In this document: piece by piece, positions 44,959 through 54,232 of the stretch
Layout: every line of letters begins with the position of its first letter
Position numbering within the stretch: position 1 is the stretch's first letter
Origin: Bradyrhizobium sp. NP1
GTDB taxonomy: Bacteria > Pseudomonadota > Alphaproteobacteria > Rhizobiales > Xanthobacteraceae
Reading direction: 5' to 3'
Assembly: GCF_030378205.1 (NCBI RefSeq)
Contig: NZ_CP127385.1
Span: 4,008,001 to 4,072,000, forward strand
Length of the DNA: 64,000 nucleotides
The notes under the pieces: generated by a model
What the model was told of the DNA's origin: nothing
What the model saw: only the letters and a program-made list of their open reading frames with translations
Database searches by the model: none
Program-made: the position numbers and the translations under genes

Positions 44959-46479
44959 TCAGTTGCGCCGATGCGCGTTCAGCCTGTTCTCGACGAACAG
45001 CGAATAGCGCGACATGCCAAAACAGAAGACGAAGTAGATCAGGCCGGTGAAGGCGAAGCCGGTGAACAGCGTGGTCGGCGTCGCCCAGGCCGGATCGGAG
45101 AAGGAGGCGCGCAACTGGCCGAGCAGGTCGAACAGCGCAACGATGGAAACCAGCGAAGTATCCTTGAACAGCGCAATGAAACTGTTGACGAGGCCGGGGA
45201 TGACGTGGCGCAGCGCCTGCGGCATCACGATCAGCGCCGTCGTCTTCCACCAGGATAGGCCCAGCGCGGCAGCGGCCTCGCCCTGCCCGCGCGGGATTGC
45301 CTGCAAGCCGCCGCGGATCACCTCCGCCTGATAGGCGCCGGCAAACAGCGCGATGCCGATCAGCGCCCGCACCAGCCCGTCTACCGTGAAATTACCCGGC
45401 AGGAACAAGGGCAGCATGTAGGTTGCGAAGAACAGCACCGTGATCAGCGGGACGCCGCGCCAGAATTCGATGAAGGCGATCGAGAACACACGAATCAAGG
45501 GGATCGTCGAACGCCGCCCGAGCGCCAGCGCGATGCCGATCGGCATCGAGGTGACGATGCCGGTGACGGAGACGACGAGCGTCACCAGCAGGCCGCCCCA
45601 GAGCCTGCTATCGACAACAGGCAGACCGCCGCGGTCGAGCCCCATCACGGCAATGATCACGGCCATGCCGGCAAAGATCGCGAGGCTCGTGAGCAGCGCC
45701 CGCCAGCCGGCGCGGAAGCCACCGCCAAAGTAAAACAGCAGCAACGACACGACCGCCGCGGTGATCGCGAAATCGATCCAAAACGGCTGGCCCGACGCCT
45801 GGATCTGGTCGCCCAGCCAGGTCAGCGGCAGGACGAGATAACCGATGGCACCACCGATAAGGAGCAAGAGCTTGCCCAGTGCCCAGAGCACGGGACCGAG
45901 CAGCGAAGCCTGGCTTGCGCTCGCGAGCGCCTGACCGGCACTGGCGATGCTGGCATCGAATACCCCGAGAAAGGCGGCTGTCCAGCTCACGCCGAAGCCG
46001 CCCAGGCCGCCGCCGCGCAGCAGGAAGAATGCCACGATCGGAAATGCGAAGAAGAACAGGAGAGCGTTCGGCCCCTTGGCCGGCAGGCGCGGCACCAGAA
46101 GCGGCAGCAGCAGCACCGCGCCGAGCAGGAAGGTCAGATTGACGCGCCAGCGCTCGGGCTCCGGATAGAAGCCGTAGATAAACTGGGTGAATTTCGCGGC
46201 AATGAACGGCCAGCAGGCGCCGACGGCGCGGCCGGCATTGTCGGCCAGGCACGCATTGCGGTCGCCGCCGCGCCAGACCGCATCGATCAGCAGGAACTTG
46301 ATGGCGGGAACGAGCACGAACCAGAGCAGCAGGATGCTGACGATGGTGATGAGGATATTGGTCGGCGTGTTGAAGAGCCGCGTGCGCAGGAAGCCGACCA
46401 GCCCGGTGGTCTTCACCGGCGCGGGGCGCTCCGGCACGAGCTCGGCGCGGACGAAGGCGGATGTCGTGGTGTCGCTCAT
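44959..46479 (-). CDS. aapM: General L-amino acid ABC transporter permease AapM, with an extra hydrophobic insert
   Basis: 506 residues from the ATG at 46479 (ATGA overlap with aapQ). The C-terminal part is a normal PAAT permease: [40 protein letters not shown] and an EAA loop [20 protein letters not shown]. The family member of Rhizobium is about 380 aa. Here roughly 120 extra residues lie between about 170 and 290. They contain three or four further hydrophobic segments (e.g. [20 protein letters not shown] and [19 protein letters not shown]). The frame is uninterrupted, so this is an insertion or expansion rather than a frameshift. Confidence 0.9.
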   Translation of the reverse strand: MSDTTTSAFVRAELVPERPAPVKTTGLVGFLRTRLFNTPTNILITIVSILLLWFVLVPAIKFLLIDAVWRGGDRNACLADNAGRAVGACWPFIAAKFTQFIYGFYPEPERWRVNLTFLLGAVLLLPLLVPRLPAKGPNALLFFFAFPIVAFFLLRGGGLGGFGVSWTAAFLGVFDASIASAGQALASASQASLLGPVLWALGKLLLLIGGAIGYLVLPLTWLGDQIQASGQPFWIDFAITAAVVSLLLFYFGGGFRAGWRALLTSLAIFAGMAVIIAVMGLDRGGLPVVDSRLWGGLLVTLVVSVTGIVTSMPIGIALALGRRSTIPLIRVFSIAFIEFWRGVPLITVLFFATYMLPLFLPGNFTVDGLVRALIGIALFAGAYQAEVIRGGLQAIPRGQGEAAAALGLSWWKTTALIVMPQALRHVIPGLVNSFIALFKDTSLVSIVALFDLLGQLRASFSDPAWATPTTLFTGFAFTGLIYFVFCFGMSRYSLFVENRLNAHRRN

Positions 46480-47696
46480 CCGCCCATGCTCCGGCCGATG
46501 CGCCATCCGTAAAAGCTCATGATGGCGCTGGTTATGAGCGAGATCAGGAGATAGACGCCCATGGTGATGCCGATGATCTCGATCGCCTGCCCGGTCTGGC
46601 TCAATGTCGTTCCGGCAAATACCGAAACCAGGTCCGGATAGCCGATCGCGACCGCGAGCGAGGAGTTCTTGGTCAGGTTGAGATACTGGTTGGTGAGCGG
46701 CGGCAGGATCACCCGCATCGCCTGCGGAATCACGATCAGTCGCAGCACCGCGCCGCGATGCAGCCCGAGCGAGGAGCCTGCCTCCATCTGCCCCTTGTGC
46801 ACGGACAGGATGCCGGCGCGCACGATTTCGGCGATGAAGGCTGCCGTGTAGGTCGACAGCGCCAGGGTCAGCGCGACGAATTCAGGGATGATGCGGGCGC
46901 CGCCCGAAAAATTGAATCCCTTCAGTTCCGGGAATTCCAGCCGGAGCGGCTTCCCGAACACCAGCATGGTCAGAAGCGGCAGGCCGACGAGAAGGCCGAG
47001 CGCGTAGGGCCAGACCGCGATCACCTTCCCATGCTGAAAAAGCTGGCGGCGCGAATAACGCCACAGGATCAGCGAAGCGATGATGGCAACGGCAAGCGCC
47101 GCGACGAACGGCTCGAAGCCGGGATCGCCGATCGCCTTCGGCACGATCAGGCCACGGTTGTTAAGGAAGAAGCTGGAGAACAGCGCGATGCTCTGCCGTG
47201 GGCCCGGCAGCGCCGCGAGCACCGCCAGGTACCAGAACAGGATCTGGAACAGGAGCGGCAGGTTGCGGATCAACTCCACATAACCGCCCGATATCCGCGA
47301 CAGCAGCCAGTTCGGCGACAGCCGCCCGAGCGCGACCAGAAAGCCGATTAAGGTCGCGAAAAAGACGCCGATCACCGACACCAGCAGCGTGTTGAGCAGC
47401 CCGACCAGGAAGACGCGGGTATAGCTATCCGAGCCGGAATAGGGAATCAGCGTCTGGCTGACGTCGAAACCGGCGGTGTTGCGCAGGAATCCGAAGCCCG
47501 CCGTGATGTGCTGCGTCTCGAGGTTGGCGCGGGCATTGGCCACGATCTCGTAGCCGATCCACGCCAGCAACGCGACGAACACGACCTGGACCGCGAAGCC
47601 GCCCCATCCGGCGCGGCCGCCCAGCGCGCGCTTCAGTCTGAAGGCGAACTGCGTCGGGGGTGGCCGACTGCCCGCTTTTCCAAGTTCGTCTCCCAT
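46476..47696 (-). CDS. aapQ: General L-amino acid ABC transporter permease AapQ
   Basis: 406 residues, a normal length. Several membrane spans, with LIRNLPLLFQILFWYLAVLA and the EAA loop GSSLGLHRGAVLRLIVIPQA. The central region holds a periplasmic segment typical of the Aap/Bzt family, larger than in simple histidine permeases. It pairs with AapM. A short stem (CCCGC-TGT-GCGGG at 47791-47803) in the 165-nt gap to aapJ may reduce read-through so that more binding protein is made. Confidence 0.94.
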   Translation of the reverse strand: MGDELGKAGSRPPPTQFAFRLKRALGGRAGWGGFAVQVVFVALLAWIGYEIVANARANLETQHITAGFGFLRNTAGFDVSQTLIPYSGSDSYTRVFLVGLLNTLLVSVIGVFFATLIGFLVALGRLSPNWLLSRISGGYVELIRNLPLLFQILFWYLAVLAALPGPRQSIALFSSFFLNNRGLIVPKAIGDPGFEPFVAALAVAIIASLILWRYSRRQLFQHGKVIAVWPYALGLLVGLPLLTMLVFGKPLRLEFPELKGFNFSGGARIIPEFVALTLALSTYTAAFIAEIVRAGILSVHKGQMEAGSSLGLHRGAVLRLIVIPQAMRVILPPLTNQYLNLTKNSSLAVAIGYPDLVSVFAGTTLSQTGQAIEIIGITMGVYLLISLITSAIMSFYGWRIGRSMGG

Positions 47697-47861
47697 CGCA
47701 GCGTCCGCCCCTTCACGAATTTCGGAAAGTATCGGGCACTGGCAAGACCACGATTCCGGTGCCGCCTGTCGATTTGAAAACAGTTCGCCGCCCGCTGTGC
47801 GGGAACCTCAAATCGGCGGCACCGGCCTCGATGCTCATGCGCAAAACCGCTTGGCGAGGGA

Positions 47862-48875
47862 TCAGCGGATCGGCGGCGCGTACTGGATTCCGCCCTTGTT
47901 CCAGAGCTGGTTGAGGCCGCGCGCGATGCCGAGCTTGGAGCCGGCGCCGACATTGCGGTCGAAGGACTCGCCGTAATTGCCGACCGCCTTCACGATCCGG
48001 CTGAACCAGTCCTTGGTGAGGCCGAGCTGCTCGCCGAGATTGCCGTCGGTGCCGAAGGCGCGTTTCAGCTCCGGCTTGTCGGATTTCGCCATCTCGTCGA
48101 CGTTCTTCTGGGTGACGCCGAGCTCTTCGGCATCGAGCATTGCGAACAGGGTCCATTTCACGATGTCGAACCACTGGTCGTCGCCGTGGCGCACCATCGG
48201 ACCCAGCGGCTCCTTCGAGATCACCTCGGGCAGCACGACATGGTCGGCGGGATTGGCGAGCTTCAGCCGCTCGGCATAGAGCTGGGAAACGTCCGAGGTG
48301 AAGACGTCGCAACGCCCGGATTCATAGGCCTTGACGGTTTCGTCCGCGGTGCCGAAGGCGATCACCTCGTACTTCATGTTGTTGCCCTTGAAGTAGTCGG
48401 CGAGATTCTGCTCGTTGGTGGTGCCGGTCTGCACGCAGACCGAGGCGCTGTTCAATTCAAGCGCCGAGTTCACCTTCAGCGATTTCTTCACCAGGAAGCC
48501 CTGGCCGTCATAATAGGTGACGCCGGTGAAGTTGGCCCCGAGCGAGGTATCGCGCGACAGCGTCCAGGTGGTGTTGCGCGACAGCACGTCGATCTCGCCG
48601 GATTGCAGCGCCGTGAAGCGGTCCTTCGCCGACAGCGGCACGAACTTGATCTTGGTCGCATCGTCGAAGATGGCGGCGGCGAGCGCGCGGCAGACGTCGA
48701 CGTCGAGCCCGGTCCAGTTGCCCTTGTCGTCGGGCGAGGAGAACCCCGGCAGGCCCTGGCTCACGCCGCAGGACAGCAAGCCGCGGTCCTTGACCGTCTT
48801 GAGCGTCTGCGCGGTTGCGGTGGTCGACAGACCGGCGGCGAGAGCGAGGGCGAGAGCGAGGGATACGCGTTTCAT
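47862..48875 (-). CDS. aapJ: General L-amino acid ABC transporter binding protein AapJ
   Basis: 337 residues from the ATG at 48875; the longer open frame upstream has no signal peptide. Signal peptide MKRVSLALALALAAGLSTTA with cleavage near TAQT. Mature domain: CGVSQGLPGFSSPDDKGNWT (ligand Asp in GLDVDVCRALAAAIF), TALQSGEIDVLSRN, and VFTSDVSQLYAERL. It binds a broad range of L-amino acids for the AapQMP complex. First gene of the operon. Confidence 0.95.
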   Translation of the reverse strand: MKRVSLALALALAAGLSTTATAQTLKTVKDRGLLSCGVSQGLPGFSSPDDKGNWTGLDVDVCRALAAAIFDDATKIKFVPLSAKDRFTALQSGEIDVLSRNTTWTLSRDTSLGANFTGVTYYDGQGFLVKKSLKVNSALELNSASVCVQTGTTNEQNLADYFKGNNMKYEVIAFGTADETVKAYESGRCDVFTSDVSQLYAERLKLANPADHVVLPEVISKEPLGPMVRHGDDQWFDIVKWTLFAMLDAEELGVTQKNVDEMAKSDKPELKRAFGTDGNLGEQLGLTKDWFSRIVKAVGNYGESFDRNVGAGSKLGIARGLNQLWNKGGIQYAPPIR

Positions 48876-49094
48876 GGCAAGGCCTTTCAAGGGTCGTCCG
48901 GGGCATGGTCGCTTCGTCGCAGCGTCGGTTGCTGGGCTAACCCCGTGATCCACCAACGCAAATATCGGCCAAGCGGCGGTCGAATCTGCGGATCGGCTTA
49001 AGCGGTGGATCGAAGGTCGCGGCAAGCCCCTCAACGAGCGGCGACTGAATAGCTGGCGCGCATCACAGAACGGCTCGCAGGCCGGGTCAAGGGG

Positions 49095-49124
49095 TTGACG
49101 GCACTCTTCCCGCTCCTGTTAGTA
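49095..49124 (+). promoter_or_regulatory. Predicted promoter of metC
   Basis: TTGACG (49095-49100), 18 nt, TTAGTA (49119-49124). Initiation near 49131 would give a roughly 70-nt leader. The region 48876-49094, up to the divergent aapJ, shows nothing else I can support. Confidence 0.4.
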
Positions 49125-49129
49125 AGCGT

Positions 49130-49171
49130 CCGGGCGCGAGTCAGCTCGCGGTCGGCGCTTGCGACGCCCGG
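49130..49171 (+). promoter_or_regulatory. Structured 5' leader of metC
   Basis: CCGGGCG (49130-49136) pairs with CGCCCGG (49165-49171). Inside or alternative to it, CGCGAG (49135-49140) pairs with CTCGCG (49145-49150) around TCAG. The two stems share two bases, so they could be mutually exclusive. It begins at the expected transcription start. No SAM-II core sequence is recognised. Confidence 0.4.
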
Positions 49172-49199
49172 CAAAAATCCCCTGAAAAGCGGCAAACCC

Positions 49200-50393
49200 A
49201 TGGTTTCTTCGGACGGCTCAACCTCGCAGGCGCAACAAGCCGAGACCCGCCTGGTCACGTCCGGCCGCGACACCAAGGCGCAGAAGGGATTCGTCAATCC
49301 ACCCGTCGTGCATGGCTCGACCGTGCTCTATCCGACGGCGGAGGACCTGCACGCGCATCGCGGCGAGTTCCAGTACGGCCGCCACGGCACGCCCACGACC
49401 AGGGCCTTGCAGGAAACCCTGATGGCGCTGGAAGGCCCGCAATGCGCGGGGGTCGGGCTTGCGCCCTCCGGGCTGGCGGCGATCTCGACCACCCTGCTCG
49501 CGGTGCTCAAAGCCGGCGATCACCTCCTGGTCTGCGACAACGCCTACCGCCCGACGCGCAATTTCTGCAACGGCCTGCTCAAGCGCTACGGTGTGGAGAC
49601 CACCTATTTCGACCCGTTGATCGGGGCCGGCATCGACGCCCTGTTCAAACCAAACACGCGAGCCGTGCTGGTCGAGGCGCCGGGCTCGCAGTCCTTCGAG
49701 ATGACCGACATTCCCGCAATCGCCGCGGTCGCGCATGCGCGCGGTGCGCTTGTCATCGACGACAACACCTGGGCAACGCCGCTGTTTCATCGTTCGCTCG
49801 ATCAGGGCGTCGACATCAGCATGCAGGCGGCGACCAAATATGTCGGCGGCCATTCCGACATCATGTTCGGCACCATCTCGGCAAATGCCGAGGCCTGGCC
49901 TGTCATCGCCGAGAATATCAGGCTGCTCGGCGTCTGCGCCGGCCCCGACGACGTATTCCTGGCGCTGCGCGGTCTGCGCACGCTGTCGGTGCGGCTGCAC
50001 CAGCACTATCGCTCGGGGCTCGATATGGCGCGCTGGCTCGCAGGCCGGCCCGAGGTGCAGCGGGTGCTGCATCCGGCGCTCGAAAGCGATCCAGGCCACC
50101 CGATCTGGAAGCGTGACTTCACCGGCGCCTCCGGCCTGTTCAGCATCGTGCTGAAGCCTGCGCCGCAGCAGGCCGTCGACGCGCTGCTCGACACGGTCAA
50201 GCTGTTCGGCATGGGCTATTCCTGGGGCGGCTTCGAAAGCCTCATCATCCCCTTCGATTGCTCCGCCTATCGCACCGCGACCAAATGGGCGCCGGGCGGC
50301 CCGACCCTGCGGCTGCATATCGGGCTCGAAAGCACCGCCGATCTCAAGGCCGATCTCGAGCGCGGCTTTGCGGCGTTCAACGCCGCCGCCTGA
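49200..50393 (+). CDS. metC: Cystathionine beta-lyase
   Basis: 397 residues from the ATG at 49200 (an upstream codon at 49095 would lie in the promoter). PLP gamma-family enzyme that splits cystathionine to homocysteine in methionine synthesis. Visible: YGRHGTPTTRALQ, SGLAAISTTLL, the PLP Lys213 in QAATKYVGGHSD and GYSWGGFESL near the C-terminus. Related Cys/Met enzymes share these motifs; the family and length favour MetC. Confidence 0.92.
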   Translation: MVSSDGSTSQAQQAETRLVTSGRDTKAQKGFVNPPVVHGSTVLYPTAEDLHAHRGEFQYGRHGTPTTRALQETLMALEGPQCAGVGLAPSGLAAISTTLLAVLKAGDHLLVCDNAYRPTRNFCNGLLKRYGVETTYFDPLIGAGIDALFKPNTRAVLVEAPGSQSFEMTDIPAIAAVAHARGALVIDDNTWATPLFHRSLDQGVDISMQAATKYVGGHSDIMFGTISANAEAWPVIAENIRLLGVCAGPDDVFLALRGLRTLSVRLHQHYRSGLDMARWLAGRPEVQRVLHPALESDPGHPIWKRDFTGASGLFSIVLKPAPQQAVDALLDTVKLFGMGYSWGGFESLIIPFDCSAYRTATKWAPGGPTLRLHIGLESTADLKADLERGFAAFNAAA

Positions 50394-50405
50394 AGGCGTC
50401 GCGGT

Positions 50406-50434
50406 CGTCCCGGGCTCGTGGAACGCTCGGGACG
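50406..50434. terminator. GC-rich hairpin after metC
   Basis: CGTCCCGGGC (50406-50415) pairs with GCTCGGGACG (50425-50434) with one mismatch, 12 nt after the metC stop. There is no T tract, so it would be a weak or factor-assisted terminator. Confidence 0.4.
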
Positions 50435-50545
50435 CCCACGCGTTGGTGCCCGGTTTTGAGCCGACTGCTTTGCCGACAAAACGATTGATCCGCCGTCGTT
50501 TGGCGATAGCCTGAACCTTCATATCAAATCAGGGAAGCGCAAAGC

Positions 50546-52240
50546 ATGGGAAGCCTGGTCCTTCTCGACCTGATGGGCGGCGTGGCGCTGCTGCTGTGGG
50601 GCCTGCATATGGTCCACAGCGGCATCCTGCGGGCGTTTGGGCCCGACCTGCGGCGGGTCCTGTCCAAAGCACTGAGCAACCGTTTCAGAGCCTTTGCGGC
50701 CGGGATCGGCGTCACCGCACTCCTGCAGAGCAGCACCGCGACTGCGCTGATCACGAGTTCGTTCGCCGCCGAGGGGCTGATCGGCCTCGTCACGGCGCTC
50801 GCGATCATGCTTGGCGCCAATGTCGGCACCACCCTGATCGTACAGGTGCTGTCGTTCAACATCGCCGCGGTCGCCCCGGTCTTGTTCGTGCTCGGCCTCG
50901 TCGCGTTCCGCAGCGGAGCGCGCTCGCGCATCAAGGATCTCGGCCGAGTCGCGATCGGGCTCGGGCTGATGCTGCTCGCCCTGCATATCCTGCTCGACAC
51001 GCTGGCGCCTGCGGAGGACGCGCCGGGCGTCCGCGTCCTCGTCGGCGCGATGACCGGCGATCCCGTGCTCTGCATCATCATCGGCGCCGTCGTCACCTGG
51101 GCGGTGCATTCCAGCGTCGCCAGCGTACTCCTGGTGATGTCGCTGGCCTATGCGCATTTCATCACGCCCCTGGCTGCACTTGCCCTCGTGCTCGGGGCCA
51201 ATATCGGCAGCGCCATCAATCCGCTGGTCGAAGGCGCACAGCGCGACAATCCGGCGAGCTTCCGCCTGCCGCTCGGCAACCTGCTCAACCGCCTGGTCGG
51301 GGTGGTGCTGGTGCTGCCGTTCCTGCGCTCACTCGCGCAGGCGCTGCCGGGCTGGCAGCCCGACCTCGCGAAGCTGACCGCGGAATTCCACATCGCCTTC
51401 AACGTGGCGACCGCCGTGCTGTTCATCGGGATGCTCGACGGTGTTGCGCGGCTGCTGCGATGGATGCTGCCCGACCGGGTACAGGAAGCCGATCCGGCAC
51501 GGCCGCGCTATCTGGACGAGAGCGCGCTCGCGACCCCTTCGCTCGCGCTTGCCGATGCGGCGCGCGAAGTGCTGCACATGGGCGACCTCGTGGAAACCAT
51601 GCTGCGCAAGGTGATGGCCGCCCTGTTGACCAACGACCGTGCGCTGGTCGACGAAGTTTCCAAGACCGACAACAGCGTCGACCGGCTCGACGAGGCGATC
51701 AAGCTCTACGTCACCAAGCTCACCCGCGGCAGTCTCGACGAGAACGAGGGACGCCGGGCCATGGAAATCATTTCCTTTGCCATCAATCTCGAGCATATCG
51801 GCGACATCATCGACAAGAATCTGAGCGAGCTCGCCACCAAGAAGATCAAGCGACGCCTGCAGTTCTCTCCGGAGGGCACAGAAGAATTATCCGCCTTCCA
51901 CAAGCGGACCATGGAGTCACTGCGCATGGCGTTCGGCGTGTTCATGTCGGGCGACGTCAACGAGGCGCGCAAATTGCTGACGGAAAAGGCGGCGCTGCGC
52001 CAGATCGCGCTTGCCGCCACCGAGCGGCATCTCGACCGCCTCCGCGAAGGCCGGCCCGAGACGATCGAGACCACGTCGCTGCATCTCGACGTGCTGCGCG
52101 ACCTCCGGCGCATTCACTCGCACATCTGCTCGGTCGCCTACCCGGTGCTGGATGCCGCGGGCGAGCTAACCGCCATTCGCGCCAACGAAGGCGAGTTGAC
52201 GGCCGTGCCGGCGCCTTTGACGCAGCCGTTGCCGCGCTGA
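50546..52240 (+). CDS. Na/Pi cotransporter family protein with PhoU-like domain
   Basis: 564 residues. N-terminal half has two inverted Na/Pi repeats. The first carries the signature LLQSSTATALITS (QSSTA 61-65); the second reads VTWAVHSSVASVLLVMS, where the usual Gln of QSS is His. The C-terminal half (about 340-540) is a PhoU-like helical bundle. Such proteins import phosphate with sodium, and the PhoU part may link to regulation. It is convergent with the lipid A-type cluster. Confidence 0.9.
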   Translation: MGSLVLLDLMGGVALLLWGLHMVHSGILRAFGPDLRRVLSKALSNRFRAFAAGIGVTALLQSSTATALITSSFAAEGLIGLVTALAIMLGANVGTTLIVQVLSFNIAAVAPVLFVLGLVAFRSGARSRIKDLGRVAIGLGLMLLALHILLDTLAPAEDAPGVRVLVGAMTGDPVLCIIIGAVVTWAVHSSVASVLLVMSLAYAHFITPLAALALVLGANIGSAINPLVEGAQRDNPASFRLPLGNLLNRLVGVVLVLPFLRSLAQALPGWQPDLAKLTAEFHIAFNVATAVLFIGMLDGVARLLRWMLPDRVQEADPARPRYLDESALATPSLALADAAREVLHMGDLVETMLRKVMAALLTNDRALVDEVSKTDNSVDRLDEAIKLYVTKLTRGSLDENEGRRAMEIISFAINLEHIGDIIDKNLSELATKKIKRRLQFSPEGTEELSAFHKRTMESLRMAFGVFMSGDVNEARKLLTEKAALRQIALAATERHLDRLREGRPETIETTSLHLDVLRDLRRIHSHICSVAYPVLDAAGELTAIRANEGELTAVPAPLTQPLPR

Positions 52241-52273
52241 GGAGATCCGCGCGGCCGGCGGCCGCCGTCCCGA

Positions 52274-52612
52274 TCAGCGGTCCAGCGTCTTCGATCCGCT
52301 GCCGCGATTCTTCACGATCAGCATGATGTTGCGGACATAGATGAGGTTTGCGAGCAGCTGTCCAAAGATGATGACGGGCTCGCGCTTCACAAGGCCGTAC
52401 AGCAGCGTCATCAATCCGCCGCCGACCGAGAAAAACCAGAACGCCATCGGCACCACGCTGTTGCCGGCGCGTTCGCTGGCAATCCATTGCACCAGGAAAC
52501 GCGCGGCAAAAAGCAGCTGCGCGACCAGGCCGAATGCAAGCCAGACATCGAACTTGGCAACGAAGACGTCATAGAGATAGCTGCTGAGCGCCTGCCCGTA
52601 CTGGATCAGCAT
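52274..52612 (-). CDS. Lipid A biosynthesis N-terminal (LABN) domain protein
   Basis: 112 residues from the ATG at 52612, which overlaps the GT2 stop by one base (TGATG). Three hydrophobic segments with FDVWLAFGLVAQLLFAARFL, VQWIASERAGNSVVPMAFW and FFSVGGGLMTLLYGL fit the small LABN membrane family. Members accompany GT2/GT39 lipid glycosylation genes. Exact activity unknown; it could be an undecaprenyl-sugar flippase-like partner. Confidence 0.85.
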   Translation of the reverse strand: MLIQYGQALSSYLYDVFVAKFDVWLAFGLVAQLLFAARFLVQWIASERAGNSVVPMAFWFFSVGGGLMTLLYGLVKREPVIIFGQLLANLIYVRNIMLIVKNRGSGSKTLDR

Positions 52613-53346
52613 CACATCACCTCGGTCGCAACTGGAGTGGGCTTCTTGCGGCGGATCAACCACCAGACCCCGGCCAGGTCCATGATCCCGATCCATAGCC
52701 GGTCGAAGAAGCCATAATTTGACACGCCGGCGCGGCGTGGCCGGTCGATCACGTCGACATAGGCGATCTCGTAACCTTCCCGGCGCATCAGCGCGGGCAG
52801 GAAGCGGTGCAACCCGTCGAAATAGGGCATCATCAGGAAGACGTCGCGGCGGAAGGCCTTCAGCCCGCAGCCAGTGTCGCGGGTGCCGTCGTGCAGGATG
52901 GTGCTGCGCACCTTGTTGGCGATGCGCGACTGCAGCTTCTTGAAACCGGTATCTTTGCGCCCGACCCGCTGGCCGGCGGCAAGCCCGATGCGCTCGCCGC
53001 CGTTTTCGACCGCCGCGATCAGGTCAGGCAGGAACACTGGATTGTTCTGCCCGTCGCCGTCGAGCGTCGCTACGATTGCGCCGCGCGCGGCACGCACGCC
53101 GCTGCGCACCGCCGCCGATTGCCCGGCCGACGCGGCATGGCGGAGCTGGCGCAGATTGGGCCGCTGCTTCATGACGGCGGCGAGCCGATCGGCGGTCGCA
53201 TCGGTCGAGCCGTCGTTGATATAGATGATCTCATACGCCCAGCGGCCATCGAGCGCGGCGACGATCTCGTCGATCAGCGGCACGATGTTGTCCGCCTCGT
53301 TGCGCACGGGAACAACGACGGAAACGGCAGGTTCGAAGGAAACCAA
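52612..53346 (-). CDS. GT2 glycosyltransferase, DPM1/ArnC-like
   Basis: 244 residues, GT-A fold: VVVPVRNEADNI, YINDGSTDATADRL, TLDGDGQNNP (DxD-type nucleotide-sugar site), GCGLKAFRRDVFL and RREGYEIAYVDV. Related enzymes make dolichyl- or undecaprenyl-phosphate sugars. It lacks the C-terminal membrane hairpins of ArnC, so membrane attachment may come from the LABN partner. Context suggests it builds the lipid-linked sugar donor for the GT39 enzyme at 54.2 kb. Confidence 0.88.
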   Translation of the reverse strand: MVSFEPAVSVVVPVRNEADNIVPLIDEIVAALDGRWAYEIIYINDGSTDATADRLAAVMKQRPNLRQLRHAASAGQSAAVRSGVRAARGAIVATLDGDGQNNPVFLPDLIAAVENGGERIGLAAGQRVGRKDTGFKKLQSRIANKVRSTILHDGTRDTGCGLKAFRRDVFLMMPYFDGLHRFLPALMRREGYEIAYVDVIDRPRRAGVSNYGFFDRLWIGIMDLAGVWWLIRRKKPTPVATEVM

Positions 53347-53445
53347 ATCGAGGCCTTGGGTTAACGGGGTTTGGGGCGGAGCCCGCGCCAGGGTACCGGC
53401 GGGCCGCCCGCTTCTTATGGGCCGGCGACGCCGCGGGCAACCCTT

Positions 53446-54231
53446 TTAAGCCGGGACAGGCTCCGCCGGCGGCGCAATCCGGCCCGCCTCGCCGATCACA
53501 AAAACCAGGCTTCGGCTGGCAAACCAGTAGCGGACCCAAAGCGCGCCGATCACCCCGACCACACCGCCGGCGACGATATCGCTCGGATGATGGGCGAGCA
53601 GCACGAGCCGTGTGAACGCGATCGCCAGGGCATAGATCGCCATCGCGACCCGCGCCCGCGGCCAGATCGCGCCGACGGCGAAGGCCAGCGCAAACGCCGT
53701 GATCGCATGGCTGGAGGGAAGGCTGAAATAGGGCTCATGTCCGGTGAATGGCGCAAAGTTGAACGGATCGGCCTTGCCGCCAACGAAAGGACGGCCGCGG
53801 CCAGCCGCCCATTTCAGGACTTGTCCGATCAAGACCGGCAGCAGCACCGCAAGGAACAGATAGCCCACGCGCGCATCGAAGCCGAGCAACCTTGGGCGCA
53901 AGCTTGCTTCGGCGCGCGGCGCGGCGAGCGTGACCACCACCATGACCCCGAACAACAGCCACAGCACGTAGTCGTCCTTGCCGAAATCGGTGAGGATGCG
54001 AAACGGCCACAGGCTGGGTGCGCCGCGCGGCGGCATCCAGCCGATCTCGGTGGCATCGAACGCGAACATCAGGACGACGATCGCGATCGCGCCGATCGCG
54101 AGCAGCCAGCCGGTCTGCCGGGCCGCGCGTGCCAGCGCCTCACCGCGCCCGAAGTGCGACGGGGCGCGGACCAGCGCCACGAGCGAGCTTCGGGTCAGCG
54201 CCAGAACTTGCGGAAAATAGCCCGCCTGCAT
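53446..54231 (-). CDS. PAP2-family membrane phosphatase (LpxE/LpxF-like)
   Basis: 261 residues with several membrane spans and the three phosphatase blocks: KWAAGRGRP (K-x6-RP), LPSSHA and TRLVLLAHHPSD (R-x5-H-x3-D). PAP2 enzymes remove phosphates from lipids; LpxE/LpxF relatives dephosphorylate lipid A in rhizobia. It lies 1 nt after the GT39 stop and so is co-transcribed with it. An undecaprenyl pyrophosphate phosphatase role remains possible. Confidence 0.9.
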   Translation of the reverse strand: MQAGYFPQVLALTRSSLVALVRAPSHFGRGEALARAARQTGWLLAIGAIAIVVLMFAFDATEIGWMPPRGAPSLWPFRILTDFGKDDYVLWLLFGVMVVVTLAAPRAEASLRPRLLGFDARVGYLFLAVLLPVLIGQVLKWAAGRGRPFVGGKADPFNFAPFTGHEPYFSLPSSHAITAFALAFAVGAIWPRARVAMAIYALAIAFTRLVLLAHHPSDIVAGGVVGVIGALWVRYWFASRSLVFVIGEAGRIAPPAEPVPA

Positions 54232-54232
54232 C

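Noticed and set aside
49130..49199. SAM-II riboswitch before metC
   Set aside because: Stems are present but I could not match the conserved SAM-II core or pseudoknot sequence.
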